A DNA stretch of 39,046 nucleotides from a virus, in the IMG/VR virus record IMGVR_UViG_3300042549_010698, positions 1-39,046 of that record; one strand, 5' to 3'. Both the position numbers and the translations under genes were made by a program. A model generated the notes under the pieces. The model was not told the DNA's origin, did no database searches, and worked only from the letters and a program-made list of their open reading frames with translations. Shown here in pieces: positions 1 through 6,949 of the stretch; the stretch's first letter is position 1, and each line of letters opens with the position of its first letter.

Positions 1-66
1 ACTGCAGAAAACAATGACTGTCGCAGCACAATCCTAAATATCAACGAACTATTAGAACATCGATAA
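1..66 (+). CDS. C-terminal fragment of an upstream gene
   Basis: The first frame is open from the window edge to a TAA at 64-66 and encodes 21 residues ending in NINELLEHR. The next gene starts 3 bases later, which is the tight spacing used by the other genes of this leftward block. The rest of the gene is outside the window, so no function can be given. Confidence 0.45.
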   Translation, partial: TAENNDCRSTILNINELLEHR

Positions 67-69
67 ATT

Positions 70-363
70 ATGTCAAAAAAAATAAAAGTAAATCAAACAA
101 TTATATTAACTCTTGGAGAATCTGAGTATGTCTTGTCGATTGATGATGCACGACATGTCTTTGAATCTCTTCGTGAAATCTTTGAGCCGAGTCCTAAGAT
201 CCAAACATTGGAGGAGGATACGCAATCTAATGATAAGTATGAGTGGTGGGAACAGTTCCGACAAAGGATTAATGAAGAGCAGAAAAACGATTTGATTAAG
301 ATTCCGACTCAGAATCCAAAAGACACTAAGTTTCCAAAATTAGTCTGGTACATTAAGCGATAA
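70..363 (+). CDS. hypothetical protein, 97 aa
   Basis: A small charged protein I do not recognise. It opens with a beta-strand-like stretch (residues 7-22), followed by an acidic helix (about 25-50) and a WWEQF aromatic patch near residue 59. No membrane segment, signal peptide or catalytic motif is visible. It lies 3 bases after the upstream gene and 9 bases before the ATP-grasp gene, so the three are probably co-transcribed. Confidence 0.75.
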   Translation: MSKKIKVNQTIILTLGESEYVLSIDDARHVFESLREIFEPSPKIQTLEEDTQSNDKYEWWEQFRQRINEEQKNDLIKIPTQNPKDTKFPKLVWYIKR

Positions 364-372
364 ACCAAAACT

Positions 373-1119
373 ATGATTTTACTAAACAGTTATTTTGAAA
401 ATGAAAGAGAACTCTGGGGTGAGCATATCTTTTGTGATGATCTCGTGAGAGACGAAGACTTTACACATTTTAAGTTTTCTCCAGTAATTGCTAGAGGCAG
501 CATTGCTTTTAACAATAGTGTGGGATTTTCATTAAAGACACTTGGCTATCCAGACTTGCGCTGGCCGTTTAACAATGATCCAAAATTTTACAACTATGGC
601 TCATGGCGACACTTGCCAAATATGCTAAATGATGATGCTATTCTTTATAACTCACATCATACTCTTGCTGCTTTTCACTTTCACGAAAAACTTTGGATTC
701 GTTGTGCAGGTGGTAACAAGCTTTTTACTGGAGGTGTTTTTACACGCGAAGAGTTTGAGCACGAGCTGACATATCTAGAGCAAGTCAATTGTCATGATAT
801 CTCCTTTGCTGTTGCTTCGCCTAAGAAAGTACACAAAGAATATCGATGTGTCTTTGTTGATGGCAAGGTCGTTGGACATAGTCTCTATATGATTGATGGC
901 GAGCCATGTCAGAATGAGAAGACTCCGCAAAATTTGATTAATGGCGTGCAAGCTTGGTATGATAGCCAGAACTTTTTGCCTAGACATGTTGTGGTTGACA
1001 TCACTGATACTGGCAAAATTATTGAGATTAATAGTCTGCTTACAAGTGGCTGGTATGCATGTGATCTTGAAAGAATCATAGGCAGCATATTTGAGGTCTA
1101 TAACGGCATTCTGAGATAA
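373..1119 (+). CDS. ATP-grasp domain protein
   Basis: This 248-aa protein resembles the short ATP-grasp enzymes common in large phages. The visible signature is the C-terminal half of the fold: EYRCVFVDGKVVGHS (about 157-171) followed by VVDITDTGKIIEINS (about 208-222), where the acidic residues and the E-I-N triad are the usual Mg-ATP ligands. Family members ligate a carboxylate to an amine or thiol using ATP, but the substrate here cannot be read from sequence. It is the last gene of its block; a small hairpin with a T-run follows 3 bases after the stop. Family assignment is fairly secure, precise reaction unknown. Confidence 0.75.
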   Translation: MILLNSYFENERELWGEHIFCDDLVRDEDFTHFKFSPVIARGSIAFNNSVGFSLKTLGYPDLRWPFNNDPKFYNYGSWRHLPNMLNDDAILYNSHHTLAAFHFHEKLWIRCAGGNKLFTGGVFTREEFEHELTYLEQVNCHDISFAVASPKKVHKEYRCVFVDGKVVGHSLYMIDGEPCQNEKTPQNLINGVQAWYDSQNFLPRHVVVDITDTGKIIEINSLLTSGWYACDLERIIGSIFEVYNGILR

Positions 1120-1122
1120 TAT

Positions 1123-1142
1123 TCTCATTTTGAGAGTTTTTT
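1123..1142 (+). terminator. intrinsic terminator after the ATP-grasp gene
   Basis: TCTCA-TTT-TGAGA forms a 5-bp hairpin followed by GTTTTTT. It is short but well placed, 3 bases after the stop codon. Confidence 0.5.
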
Positions 1143-1150
1143 GGACTTAT

Positions 1151-1175
1151 GGGGAGGGGGCCAGGACCCCTCCCC
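1151..1175. other. GC-rich hairpin between two transcription units
   Basis: GGGGAGGGG pairs perfectly with CCCCTCCCC across an 7-base loop in an otherwise AT-rich sequence. No T-run follows on either strand, so it is not a standard intrinsic terminator. It may be an RNA 3'-end protecting structure. Confidence 0.5.
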
Positions 1176-1206
1176 TAAAAAAGTGAAAAAAATATGCATT
1201 TTTAGG

Positions 1207-1235
1207 TGTACAAATCGCGCGATTTGTGGTACTAT
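1207..1235 (+). promoter_or_regulatory. sigma70-like promoter
   Basis: TGTACA, 17-bp spacer, TACTAT with TGG directly before the -10 (extended -10). It follows a T/A-rich tract, as do the other promoters of this type in the window, and drives the gene starting at 1266. Confidence 0.65.
1210..1227. promoter_or_regulatory. 18-bp palindrome inside the promoter, probable operator
   Basis: ACAAATCGCGCGATTTGT is its own reverse complement over all 18 bases and overlaps the end of the -35 and most of the spacer. A dimeric repressor bound here would block RNA polymerase. No candidate regulator is identified in the window. Confidence 0.55.
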
Positions 1236-1265
1236 TTCCTTGTAAGCAACCTCCAATACCACAAT

Positions 1266-1454
1266 ATGACTCAACCGATTAACTATGCCTATCTCACCGG
1301 TGCCCTTGAAGGGGGCATGAATATAATCCTACAGGACCTCGTAAAAGCAGGTCTACTTCAATACAATGATCTCGCAAAAGCCGAGGAGATTGTTGAAACA
1401 ATGAAAAAACGCTGTCAAGAACGTGAGCGTGAATATTCAAAAATTACAAAATAA
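1266..1454 (+). CDS. hypothetical protein, 62 aa
   Basis: I start this gene at the ATG at 1266, because an upstream in-frame ATG at 1206 lies inside the promoter. The product (MTQPINYAYL... ) is a small helical protein with a charged coiled-coil-like C-terminus (KAEEIVETMKKRCQERERE). It is the first gene of a transcription unit running to about 3.67 kb. No family recognised. Confidence 0.65.
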   Translation: MTQPINYAYLTGALEGGMNIILQDLVKAGLLQYNDLAKAEEIVETMKKRCQEREREYSKITK

Positions 1455-1459
1455 AACTT

Positions 1460-1693
1460 ATGAAGATTATATTTGAAAAAGAAGATCAGAACAGCAAGCA
1501 TTTGACGTTCAATGATGTAGAAATGAATCAATTCTTTGTATGCGCCGATGGCCATCTGTGCCAAAAGGTCAGTAGGAATCTCTACAATACCATCGCTGAC
1601 GAGCATGGCGAGCTAAGTGGTGATAGGTTTTCATGCAGCACTGATTATGTTATTAGACGCATCATTCAGAATATCGCGAAGATTGAATTTTGA
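1460..1693 (+). CDS. hypothetical protein, 77 aa
   Basis: Small soluble protein beginning MKIIFEKEDQ. It contains a CADGHLC segment (two cysteines and a histidine, about residues 28-34), but the spacing does not match a recognised zinc site. It lies 5 bases after the previous stop and 4 bases before the next gene start, so it is part of the same operon. Confidence 0.65.
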   Translation: MKIIFEKEDQNSKHLTFNDVEMNQFFVCADGHLCQKVSRNLYNTIADEHGELSGDRFSCSTDYVIRRIIQNIAKIEF

Positions 1694-1697
1694 GACT

Positions 1698-2027
1698 ATG
1701 AGCATATACACCGCACGCGATCTTATTGATCTTGGATTTGATCCTAATGATCCGGACTTCAAGAATGATCTAGCAATTGCCAAGAAAGCAAACTGCAATC
1801 GTAAAGAGCTTGTTGATGTTATCTTTGAAGCACGGCGCACTGCAGTTGAGCAACCTGATCAGCCTCGCACTTATAGCTTTGATGAAGCTGTTGCTTATCT
1901 TAGAGGCTGGCTCGGAACTGAGTCAAATCTAGAAGCGCTAACTTACGACGAAGTTTGTGCAATGTTTAAGAATGCTGCAGCGTGTGTTGAATGCGCAAAT
2001 GATGGAATAGGAAATCGACCAACTTAA
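1698..2027 (+). CDS. hypothetical protein, 109 aa
   Basis: The start ATG at 1698 follows the previous stop by 4 bases; a longer reading from 1617 would overlap the upstream gene out of frame and is less likely. The protein (MSIYTARDLIDLGFDP...) is acidic and helical, with a C-terminal ACVECAND cysteine pair. No family recognised. Confidence 0.65.
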   Translation: MSIYTARDLIDLGFDPNDPDFKNDLAIAKKANCNRKELVDVIFEARRTAVEQPDQPRTYSFDEAVAYLRGWLGTESNLEALTYDEVCAMFKNAAACVECANDGIGNRPT

Positions 2028-2045
2028 CTAACAAAAAATAAAATT

Positions 2046-2432
2046 ATGGGACTTGATATGTATTTAACTTCACGATCAGAACTTGATCGTACTAAAGCAA
2101 ATGATTATGCCGATTGGGCAGAACTCGCCTATTGGCGCAAATTCAATGCATTGCATGCTTGGTTTGTTCGCAATGTACAAGACTGTGTTGATGACTGCGG
2201 CGGTTATGTCGTATCACAAACTAAATTAAGCGAGCTTGTAGAAGTTCTCAAGAAGCTGCAGCAGACAAAAGATACAAGCTTGCTGCCAACACAAAGTGGC
2301 TTCTTTTTTGGTAGCACTGAGTATGATGAATGGTATTGGAATAGAGTTAACTCTACTATTGATATTCTATCAGAAATTCTAGCAACCTTTGACTTTGAAA
2401 ATGAAGAACTTCTTTATACTTCAAGCTGGTAA
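2046..2432 (+). CDS. conserved phage protein of unknown function, 128 aa
   Basis: The protein starts MGLDMYLTSR and contains AYWRKFNALHAWFVRNVQD (about residues 30-48), the phrase LLPTQSGFFFGSTEYDEWYW (about 82-101) and ends with SSW. I recognise this as a widespread phage/bacterial family that begins MGLDMYL and has the GFFFGSTEYDEWY block; its function is not known to me. The 3' end of the gene lies in a 45-bp direct repeat that recurs at 2967. Confidence 0.8.
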   Translation: MGLDMYLTSRSELDRTKANDYADWAELAYWRKFNALHAWFVRNVQDCVDDCGGYVVSQTKLSELVEVLKKLQQTKDTSLLPTQSGFFFGSTEYDEWYWNRVNSTIDILSEILATFDFENEELLYTSSW

Positions 2433-2450
2433 TCCAACTATGGACAATCA
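2406..2450 (+). repeat. 45-bp direct repeat, copy 1
   Basis: Matches 2967-3011 at 43 of 45 positions. This copy spans the stop codon of the 128-aa gene and a downstream ATGGACAATCA. Confidence 0.8.
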
Positions 2451-2456
2451 AATAAT

Positions 2457-2765
2457 ATGCAACCAATCGAAGAACGAAAAAGACTCTACGGAAAGAATCG
2501 CCGCCCAATGAATGGCGACTTCTCTGATTATGAAGTTCGCTGTATGGTAGCAAGCTATTGCCGCGACATTACAGTGGGAATGATAGGTTGGGGCGTTCCG
2601 TTCACGGTGTGGGTGGAATTCAAAGGTCTTGCTAAATTTGAGAAAGGTTCTCTCTACAAGCTAGATAAACCTAGTTGTGAATGTGAAATATGTGATGGAA
2701 GCAGAGCAGCACATGAAGAACTGGAAGAATGTGTTGACAATGATAAAAATGGTGATAATATTTGA
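2457..2765 (+). CDS. hypothetical protein with a cysteine cluster, 102 aa
   Basis: The sequence includes DYEVRCMVASYCRD (about residues 24-37) and a CECEIC cluster (about 74-79), which could bind a metal, although no standard zinc-ribbon spacing is present. The C-terminus is strongly acidic (ELEECVDNDKNGDN). The gene overlaps nothing; its stop abuts the next start. Function unknown. Confidence 0.65.
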   Translation: MQPIEERKRLYGKNRRPMNGDFSDYEVRCMVASYCRDITVGMIGWGVPFTVWVEFKGLAKFEKGSLYKLDKPSCECEICDGSRAAHEELEECVDNDKNGDNI

Positions 2766-2767
2766 TT

Positions 2768-2953
2768 ATGAATATCGAAGATGAAAAGGAACGTATTGAA
2801 GCACTCGCTAAAAATCTCATCCCATGTCGTGCGCAAGCATATACATTTGGCTCTCAACTCAAAATAGTATTCAATAGTAATCGCTACTGGGACTTATTCA
2901 GTTTTTATCAGAACAACTGGCATTATATTGTGACATTAAAGCAAAACATCTAA
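2768..2953 (+). CDS. hypothetical protein, 61 aa
   Basis: I choose the ATG at 2768; an in-frame TTG at 2762 would overlap the upstream stop and add two residues. The product (MNIEDEKERIEALAKNLIP...) is a small alpha/beta protein with an aromatic C-terminal half (YWDLFSFYQNNWHY). No function can be assigned. Confidence 0.6.
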   Translation: MNIEDEKERIEALAKNLIPCRAQAYTFGSQLKIVFNSNRYWDLFSFYQNNWHYIVTLKQNI

Positions 2954-2966
2954 TTTTAAAAACAAT

Positions 2967-3011
2967 GAACTTATTTATACTTCAAGCTGGTAACCCAACT
3001 ATGGACAATCA
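2967..3011 (+). repeat. 45-bp direct repeat, copy 2
   Basis: Matches 2406-2450 with two substitutions. This copy supplies the 5' flank and start codon (ATG at 3001) of the following membrane-protein gene. Confidence 0.8.
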
Positions 3012-3204
3012 TACTGCTGCGATTGTTTTTCTGTGCAGTGTTGTGTTGGTTGCAACGCACATACTTTCCTATGCAGCTGGTGCTAATGCTGAGAATGGTG
3101 GTGGTGATGCACCAATAATGCTGCCTTTTGTATTAACTATGTTTGCTACAATCGCTTCAGCTTTAGGCTCTCTTATTATTATCTTAGTAAACATCTTAAG
3201 CTAA
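3001..3204 (+). CDS. two-helix membrane protein, 67 aa
   Basis: Two hydrophobic segments are visible: AAIVFLCSVVLVATHILSYA and, after a glycine-rich loop with NGGGDAP, LPFVLTMFATIASALGSLII. The start at 3001 is preferred over an in-frame ATG at 2965 because the upstream part is duplicated non-coding or 3'-end sequence (see the repeats). It is probably an inner-membrane protein; a role such as superinfection immunity or holin-like activity would be a guess. Confidence 0.6.
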   Translation: MDNHTAAIVFLCSVVLVATHILSYAAGANAENGGGDAPIMLPFVLTMFATIASALGSLIIILVNILS

Positions 3205-3208
3205 CACT

Positions 3209-3673
3209 ATGAACAACAAAGATCAAATTAATCAGTTAATCAACGGCGTTGCTCTCTTCGATAAGTCGGTTATCAGAGAGAAATGCCTACAAGCTAGAGA
3301 TGCGATTGCGAATGCGAGAGCGGCAAAATTAGAAAAGTTTTATGCTGAGCAAAAAGTAGAAGCTGATAAGATTCGAGAGAAGTATCAGAAATCATTTTGG
3401 TATAGGTTCAAATTGAAACGTGGAAAGATTAAGGATGTGAATCAATGGTCTAACAAGGATGTGATCATGACGTATAAAAAAGACATAAGAAGTACTGACT
3501 TCGGAGAATGTTTACGTTTGATTGATTTCGCATTTGGTGACGAAGACATCGCTGCATACAAAAGAGATACTATGAAATTATGCAATGAATTGCTGTCAGT
3601 CTGCGACGCACTGAAAGGCGATGAAATTTGGATTTCGTCTCAAGCGTGGAGCAAACTTAACGAAAATATTTAA
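3209..3673 (+). CDS. hypothetical helical protein, 154 aa
   Basis: Predominantly helical and strongly charged, with a basic region (YRFKLKRGKIKD, about residues 71-82) and coiled-coil-like heptads around residues 25-60. It starts 4 bases after the membrane-protein gene and ends the unit that begins at 1266. No recognisable domain. Confidence 0.7.
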   Translation: MNNKDQINQLINGVALFDKSVIREKCLQARDAIANARAAKLEKFYAEQKVEADKIREKYQKSFWYRFKLKRGKIKDVNQWSNKDVIMTYKKDIRSTDFGECLRLIDFAFGDEDIAAYKRDTMKLCNELLSVCDALKGDEIWISSQAWSKLNENI

Positions 3674-3699
3674 AAAATGAAAAAAATATAATTTTTTTG

Positions 3700-3728
3700 T
3701 TTACATTTCTAAGAAACTAGGGTATAAT
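3700..3728 (+). promoter_or_regulatory. sigma70-like promoter giving a leaderless transcript
   Basis: TTTACA, 17-bp spacer, TATAAT with GGG immediately before the -10; an A/T-rich tract with a run of seven T lies upstream. Only 6 bases separate the -10 from the ATG at 3735, so the A of the ATG falls at the expected +1. Confidence 0.75.
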
Positions 3729-3734
3729 TGACAC

Positions 3735-4283
3735 ATGACAAGAGAACACGCGATTGAAATTGCAACTGCAGCACACGCTGGACAAAAGCGTAAAAATAGT
3801 GGCGAAGATTATATCACGCATCCTTTAAAGGTTGCTGAGAACGCAGAACGAATTTTTCGGGAAGAATACGCTGGTGATTCCTTCCCCGATGATGTAGAAG
3901 TACTTGCAAGAAAAATCTATATTGTGGGTGTCCTTCATGATGTAATTGAAGACACTGCTGTTACGATGGAAACCTTATCTAAGGAATTTCCTGATATTCA
4001 TATTCTTCAAGCATTATATAAACTTACTCGTCGTAAAGGTCAGACTTATTTTGATTTCATCAAGGAAGTTATCGACGACAGCAGCATCATTGCTAAGACT
4101 GTAAAAATTGCAGATATTCAACACAATATGAGTGACTTGCAAGAAGGTTCACTAAAAGACAAATATCGCTTCGCTTTGGATAAACTAACGAATTCTTCAG
4201 AAGAACGTAAAGAACTATTGCGAAAAATACAAGAATTAGAAGGCGAAATTGATGATATGCATTATCAGTCGTACATGAATTAA
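3735..4283 (+). CDS. SpoT/MESH1-like (p)ppGpp hydrolase, HD domain only
   Basis: The 182-aa protein has the ordered motifs of the Rel/SpoT hydrolase domain: H14 in AAHAGQKRK, H29 in YITHPLKVA, the H68-D69 pair in LHDVIEDT, a KLTRRKG motif (96-102) and D127 in VKIADIQHNM. These are the Mn-binding and guanosine-binding elements that remove the 3'-pyrophosphate from (p)ppGpp. There is no synthetase, TGS or ACT domain, so it is a small alarmone hydrolase of the MESH1 type. Removing host ppGpp would keep rRNA and tRNA transcription and translation running during infection; that role is inferred. It has its own promoter and is followed 23 bases later by a HAD phosphatase gene. Confidence 0.85.
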   Translation: MTREHAIEIATAAHAGQKRKNSGEDYITHPLKVAENAERIFREEYAGDSFPDDVEVLARKIYIVGVLHDVIEDTAVTMETLSKEFPDIHILQALYKLTRRKGQTYFDFIKEVIDDSSIIAKTVKIADIQHNMSDLQEGSLKDKYRFALDKLTNSSEERKELLRKIQELEGEIDDMHYQSYMN

Positions 4284-4306
4284 TAACGGAAACTACTATA
4301 ACTACT

Positions 4307-4843
4307 ATGAAAATTTTTTGGGACATTGACGAGACGCTGATTCACTCTCGTCTTTATATTAACGATAAGCATAAGCACACGTTCGTCGTTGACGTTTATG
4401 ATGAACTCTACTACACATGCGTGCGACCCTGCTCCAATGACTTGATTAACTATAGTCGAGAATTGGTTGGAGCTGATAATGTTTACATCTTAACTGCGGC
4501 TGCTGAATTATATGCACAGCGCATTAGTAAGAAAGCTGATTGGGGTTTTGCTGAGGATCATATCATTGGTCGCGAAACAATTGAGCGCTATAGCATTAAT
4601 ATACCAAGTTTGTATGGCAGCAGCACTTATGTATCAGAGCATCCATTAGCTCATCCTGATAATGTCTTGATTGACAACTTGATGCCAGAGTGGAACAATG
4701 AAAAGACATCGTTGATGCGCATTAATCCTAAGACAAACTATTATAAAGTTGATGATTATATAGGCTATAATTTAGAAGAAGATATTTTTAGAGATAATAT
4801 TAAACACTTTTTGAAAACGAGATATGAGAACAAAACAATTTGA
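4307..4843 (+). CDS. HAD-superfamily phosphatase
   Basis: The N-terminus FWDIDETL carries HAD motif I (D6 nucleophile, D8 acid/base). Motif II is T63 in ILTAA and motif IV is D123 in VLIDNL. The 178-aa length and the small insertion between motifs I and II fit a compact soluble HAD hydrolase acting on a phosphorylated small molecule or nucleotide; the substrate is not predictable. It lies downstream of the ppGpp hydrolase in the same orientation and overlaps the next gene by 20 bases. Confidence 0.8.
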   Translation: MKIFWDIDETLIHSRLYINDKHKHTFVVDVYDELYYTCVRPCSNDLINYSRELVGADNVYILTAAAELYAQRISKKADWGFAEDHIIGRETIERYSINIPSLYGSSTYVSEHPLAHPDNVLIDNLMPEWNNEKTSLMRINPKTNYYKVDDYIGYNLEEDIFRDNIKHFLKTRYENKTI

Positions 4844-5123
4844 TTTAGAACGTAACAACAGCGTTGCTTATGGCGAGTCGATCGAGGAGTTAATTAAAAC
4901 GCTTGAGAGCCTTAACCAAAAAGCAAAGGAGCAAGGAGCAATTAGCACATCTGTAGAGTTTTTTCGAGGAGAGGATGGGTATCTTGATATTAACGCAACT
5001 AGATATATGACAGCTGAAGAGTCTGCACAAGCCGAGAAAGATGAAGCAATCAGAGATCAAAAACAACTTGACTACGAGCGCAAACAATATGAAGCATTGA
5101 GAGCAAAATTTGAAAAGCAATGA
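4824..5123 (+). CDS. hypothetical protein with C-terminal coiled coil, 99 aa
   Basis: Starts within the end of the HAD gene. The first 55 residues look like a mixed alpha/beta domain and residues 60-99 form a long charged helix (EEFAQ-type heptads, DYERKQYEALRAKFEKQ). No family recognised. It is probably translated from the same mRNA as the HAD protein. Confidence 0.65.
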   Translation: MRTKQFDLERNNSVAYGESIEELIKTLESLNQKAKEQGAISTSVEFFRGEDGYLDINATRYMTAEESAQAEKDEAIRDQKQLDYERKQYEALRAKFEKQ

Positions 5124-5143
5124 ATATAATTAAAACAACACAC

Positions 5144-5299
5144 ATGAAATTACTACAAAAAATTAAAAACCTATTCACCCGCCGTCAATCAGTCTATGGA
5201 GCTAAGATCTTCACGCAACGCTCTTGGCTCGACCGTCAAGTAGACGATGCAATCTATAAGCGTGAGATGATGCGCGGCATTGGACCATCTATCAAATAA
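5144..5299 (+). CDS. small basic protein, 51 aa
   Basis: Read directly from the sequence: MKLLQKIKNLFTRRQS at the N-terminus, then SWLDRQVDDAIYKREMMRG. It has a basic amphipathic N-terminal helix. The intergenic spacing (20 and 7 bases) and the ACACATG/AACTATG start contexts match the neighbours. No function assigned. Confidence 0.6.
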   Translation: MKLLQKIKNLFTRRQSVYGAKIFTQRSWLDRQVDDAIYKREMMRGIGPSIK

Positions 5300-5306
5300 C
5301 AAAACT

Positions 5307-5408
5307 ATGCTAGCAGAAACAATAACAAACATTTATGATTGCGTTATTGCAGTCGCTTCAATGGTCCTTTACGCATGGATCTTTTGGGTTATCTTTAAGA
5401 ATCTATAA
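5307..5408 (+). CDS. 33-aa single-span membrane microprotein
   Basis: MLAETITNIYDCVIAVASMV leads into LYAWIFWVIFKNL. Nearly the whole peptide from residue 9 to 31 is hydrophobic, one membrane span with a short lysine-containing tail. It sits 7 bases after the 51-aa gene and 8 bases before the next membrane protein, so it looks like a real member of the operon. Confidence 0.5.
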   Translation: MLAETITNIYDCVIAVASMVLYAWIFWVIFKNL

Positions 5409-5416
5409 TTAAACAT

Positions 5417-5761
5417 ATGAAAAACAACATACACAACATCATCATTTTTGGTATTAGCATTGTAATTCACTATTGCGGATTTGTTGAAGATATTTTTCTT
5501 TTTCGATGCTGGGCTTATATTAACATCGCACTTGCCCTTCTTGGCTTGCTAAGTGCTGGCATTCGCGAAGATATTGTAAAAGCATATGCTGCTCAGAATT
5601 TTTGGCAATGGTTAATTGGATCATCTACTCTTTGCACCAATCTCTATTTGGCACAAGAATATCGCGAGTATTTCTATGCATATATAATTTGCAATCTAAT
5701 TGCTTATGCCGTTATTTTTAGCGACATGATTAGTCCGAAAAAAGTCGAGGATAATAAATGA
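5417..5761 (+). CDS. multi-span membrane protein, 114 aa
   Basis: About three to four hydrophobic segments are visible (residues 7-22, 32-47, 63-80 and 88-103), separated by short charged loops (GIREDIVKAYA, AQEYREY). It is an inner-membrane protein of unknown role, next to the 33-aa membrane microprotein. Confidence 0.7.
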   Translation: MKNNIHNIIIFGISIVIHYCGFVEDIFLFRCWAYINIALALLGLLSAGIREDIVKAYAAQNFWQWLIGSSTLCTNLYLAQEYREYFYAYIICNLIAYAVIFSDMISPKKVEDNK

Positions 5762-5768
5762 AAATAAC

Positions 5769-5972
5769 ATGACTGACGAAGAATATGATCAATTTGTAAA
5801 GGATAGCGCTGGCTATCTCTGTGGATTTAGCTGCGGCACTGCTGTTGACGTTATCATAGAATATACCACACGACCTGATATTAGCTTGTATCAATTCAAT
5901 AGATTGGTCAAGGAGTTAAACACTTACCACGAACTTTGGAATAAAAATGAAAAAAATATATTACCTGATTGA
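5769..5972 (+). CDS. hypothetical protein, 67 aa
   Basis: Acidic small protein beginning MTDEEYDQFVKD with a GYLCGFSCGTA glycine/cysteine patch (about 15-25). It overlaps the next gene by 26 bases in another frame. No family recognised. Confidence 0.55.
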   Translation: MTDEEYDQFVKDSAGYLCGFSCGTAVDVIIEYTTRPDISLYQFNRLVKELNTYHELWNKNEKNILPD

Positions 5973-6144
5973 TACCTCTAATTGGATCTGTGCTGAAACA
6001 AGCTCAGTCATGTCAGAGTCGGACGTAGCAGCGAAAAATGCTGGCTATATGCACAACAATAGTTCTCTTCGTTGGTATGCGCGAGAGGAATTAGAGCGCA
6101 GTTCTAAGTCTTTGCCGATTGTATGGGAAATTAAAGGAAAATAA
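5947..6144 (+). CDS. hypothetical protein, 65 aa
   Basis: Starts inside the preceding gene. MKKIYYLIDTSNWICAE is followed by a serine-rich middle and a WYAREELERSSKSLPIVWEI C-terminus. It is the last gene before a strong terminator at 6186, which supports it as the end of the operon. Function unknown. Confidence 0.55.
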   Translation: MKKIYYLIDTSNWICAETSSVMSESDVAAKNAGYMHNNSSLRWYAREELERSSKSLPIVWEIKGK

Positions 6145-6185
6145 GGTCTGTGTAGTCTACGACTAAGTCCACGGCGCTGAGGCAG

Positions 6186-6215
6186 ACTCAGGAAGCACTG
6201 CTTCCTGAGTTTTTT
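6186..6215 (+). terminator. strong intrinsic terminator
   Basis: ACTCAGGAAGC pairs perfectly with GCTTCCTGAGT around an ACT loop, followed by TTTTT. Confidence 0.85.
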
Positions 6216-6269
6216 AGGCTCCCTAGGCCAGGCCCCCTTAAAATATTTTCACTTTTTTTCACTTTTTTG

Positions 6270-6298
6270 TTTACTTTTCGGGATTTTTGTGGTATAAT
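6270..6298 (+). promoter_or_regulatory. sigma70-like promoter with T-rich upstream element
   Basis: TTTACT, 17-bp spacer, TATAAT preceded by TGG. Upstream is a repeated TTTTCAC/T-tract (6245-6269) like those before the promoters at 15698 and 15841. Confidence 0.75.
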
Positions 6299-6340
6299 GA
6301 CCTTGTCAACGAAAGCCCAATAATTCAAGCTCTCCACATT

Positions 6341-6508
6341 ATGATCGAATCTCTTACTAACCGCAATCGCCAATATTCAACGCGCAATATCAAACGCCTT
6401 AGCCCTAAAATGAAAGAACTTCGGGCTGACTTTTTCAGCATCATCGGCACCTGCGCCACAGCCTATGTCGTTGGTCAGATTATTGTTTCGGCATGGTGCA
6501 ACGCATAA
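6341..6508 (+). CDS. small protein with one membrane segment, 55 aa
   Basis: I use the ATG at 6341; an upstream in-frame ATG at 6287 overlaps the -10 box. The product has a basic N-terminal half (NRNRQYSTRNIKRLSPKMKE) and a hydrophobic C-terminal segment (FFSIIGTCATAYVVGQIIVS) typical of a tail-anchored or single-span membrane protein. The leader of about 40 bases is one of the few real 5' UTRs in this region. Confidence 0.55.
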   Translation: MIESLTNRNRQYSTRNIKRLSPKMKELRADFFSIIGTCATAYVVGQIIVSAWCNA

Positions 6509-6512
6509 TTTT

Positions 6513-6689
6513 ATGGCAAAGAAAAAACAAAACAACGATGCACAAGAACTACAAAAGATCCTTGACGAAATGCTTGACAAATCAAGTCGTCGCTATAGGA
6601 TGTTGCGTGCTGCTGGCACTCACATGTCCACTGCAGTTGCTACAATCAAGCGATTGCTCGCCGAAGTAAAAGCAGCGAAAAAAAGATAA
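6513..6689 (+). CDS. small lysine-rich protein, 58 aa
   Basis: Starts at ATG 6513, 4 bases after the previous stop. MAKKKQNNDAQELQKILDEM is followed by a basic helix ending KRLLAEVKAAKKR. It could bind nucleic acid because of the charge, but no motif supports a specific role. Confidence 0.55.
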   Translation: MAKKKQNNDAQELQKILDEMLDKSSRRYRMLRAAGTHMSTAVATIKRLLAEVKAAKKR

Positions 6690-6696
6690 AAAAACA

Positions 6697-6724
6697 TTTA
6701 CAAATCTCTCCCATACTGTATACT
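6697..6724 (+). promoter_or_regulatory. sigma70-like promoter
   Basis: TTTACA, 16-bp spacer, TATACT, 14 bases before the ATG at 6739. Confidence 0.65.
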
Positions 6725-6738
6725 AATCTCATCACCTT

Positions 6739-6948
6739 ATGAATCACAACATTATCAAATATCCTACCGCAACCAGCACCGCATCCTCAAACGACTGGAA
6801 AGTCAGCTTCGGCAGTGTCAAAAGTGTCGACGTGTCAGACGTTCACTTCAAGCCAAAAGCCAAAGCAAATCCTTATATTCGAGGCAAACGCTATCAAAAA
6901 CTGCCTGGCATTAGCACTCGCGGCATGAGCGCATCAGAAGCTTACTAA
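6739..6948 (+). CDS. hypothetical protein, 69 aa
   Basis: A small Ser/Lys-rich protein, probably beta-rich or disordered (SNDWKVSFGSVKSVDVSDVH, then KPKAKANPYIRGKRYQKLPG). It has its own promoter at 6697. No family recognised. Confidence 0.6.
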   Translation: MNHNIIKYPTATSTASSNDWKVSFGSVKSVDVSDVHFKPKAKANPYIRGKRYQKLPGISTRGMSASEAY

Positions 6949-6949
6949 C

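Noticed and set aside
775-1128. 117-aa minus-strand reading frame
   Set aside because: It is antisense to the ATP-grasp gene, has no promoter, and its codon content mirrors the plus-strand gene.
1151-1175. Standard rho-independent terminator
   Set aside because: The hairpin is perfect, but it is followed by A-rich rather than T-rich sequence.
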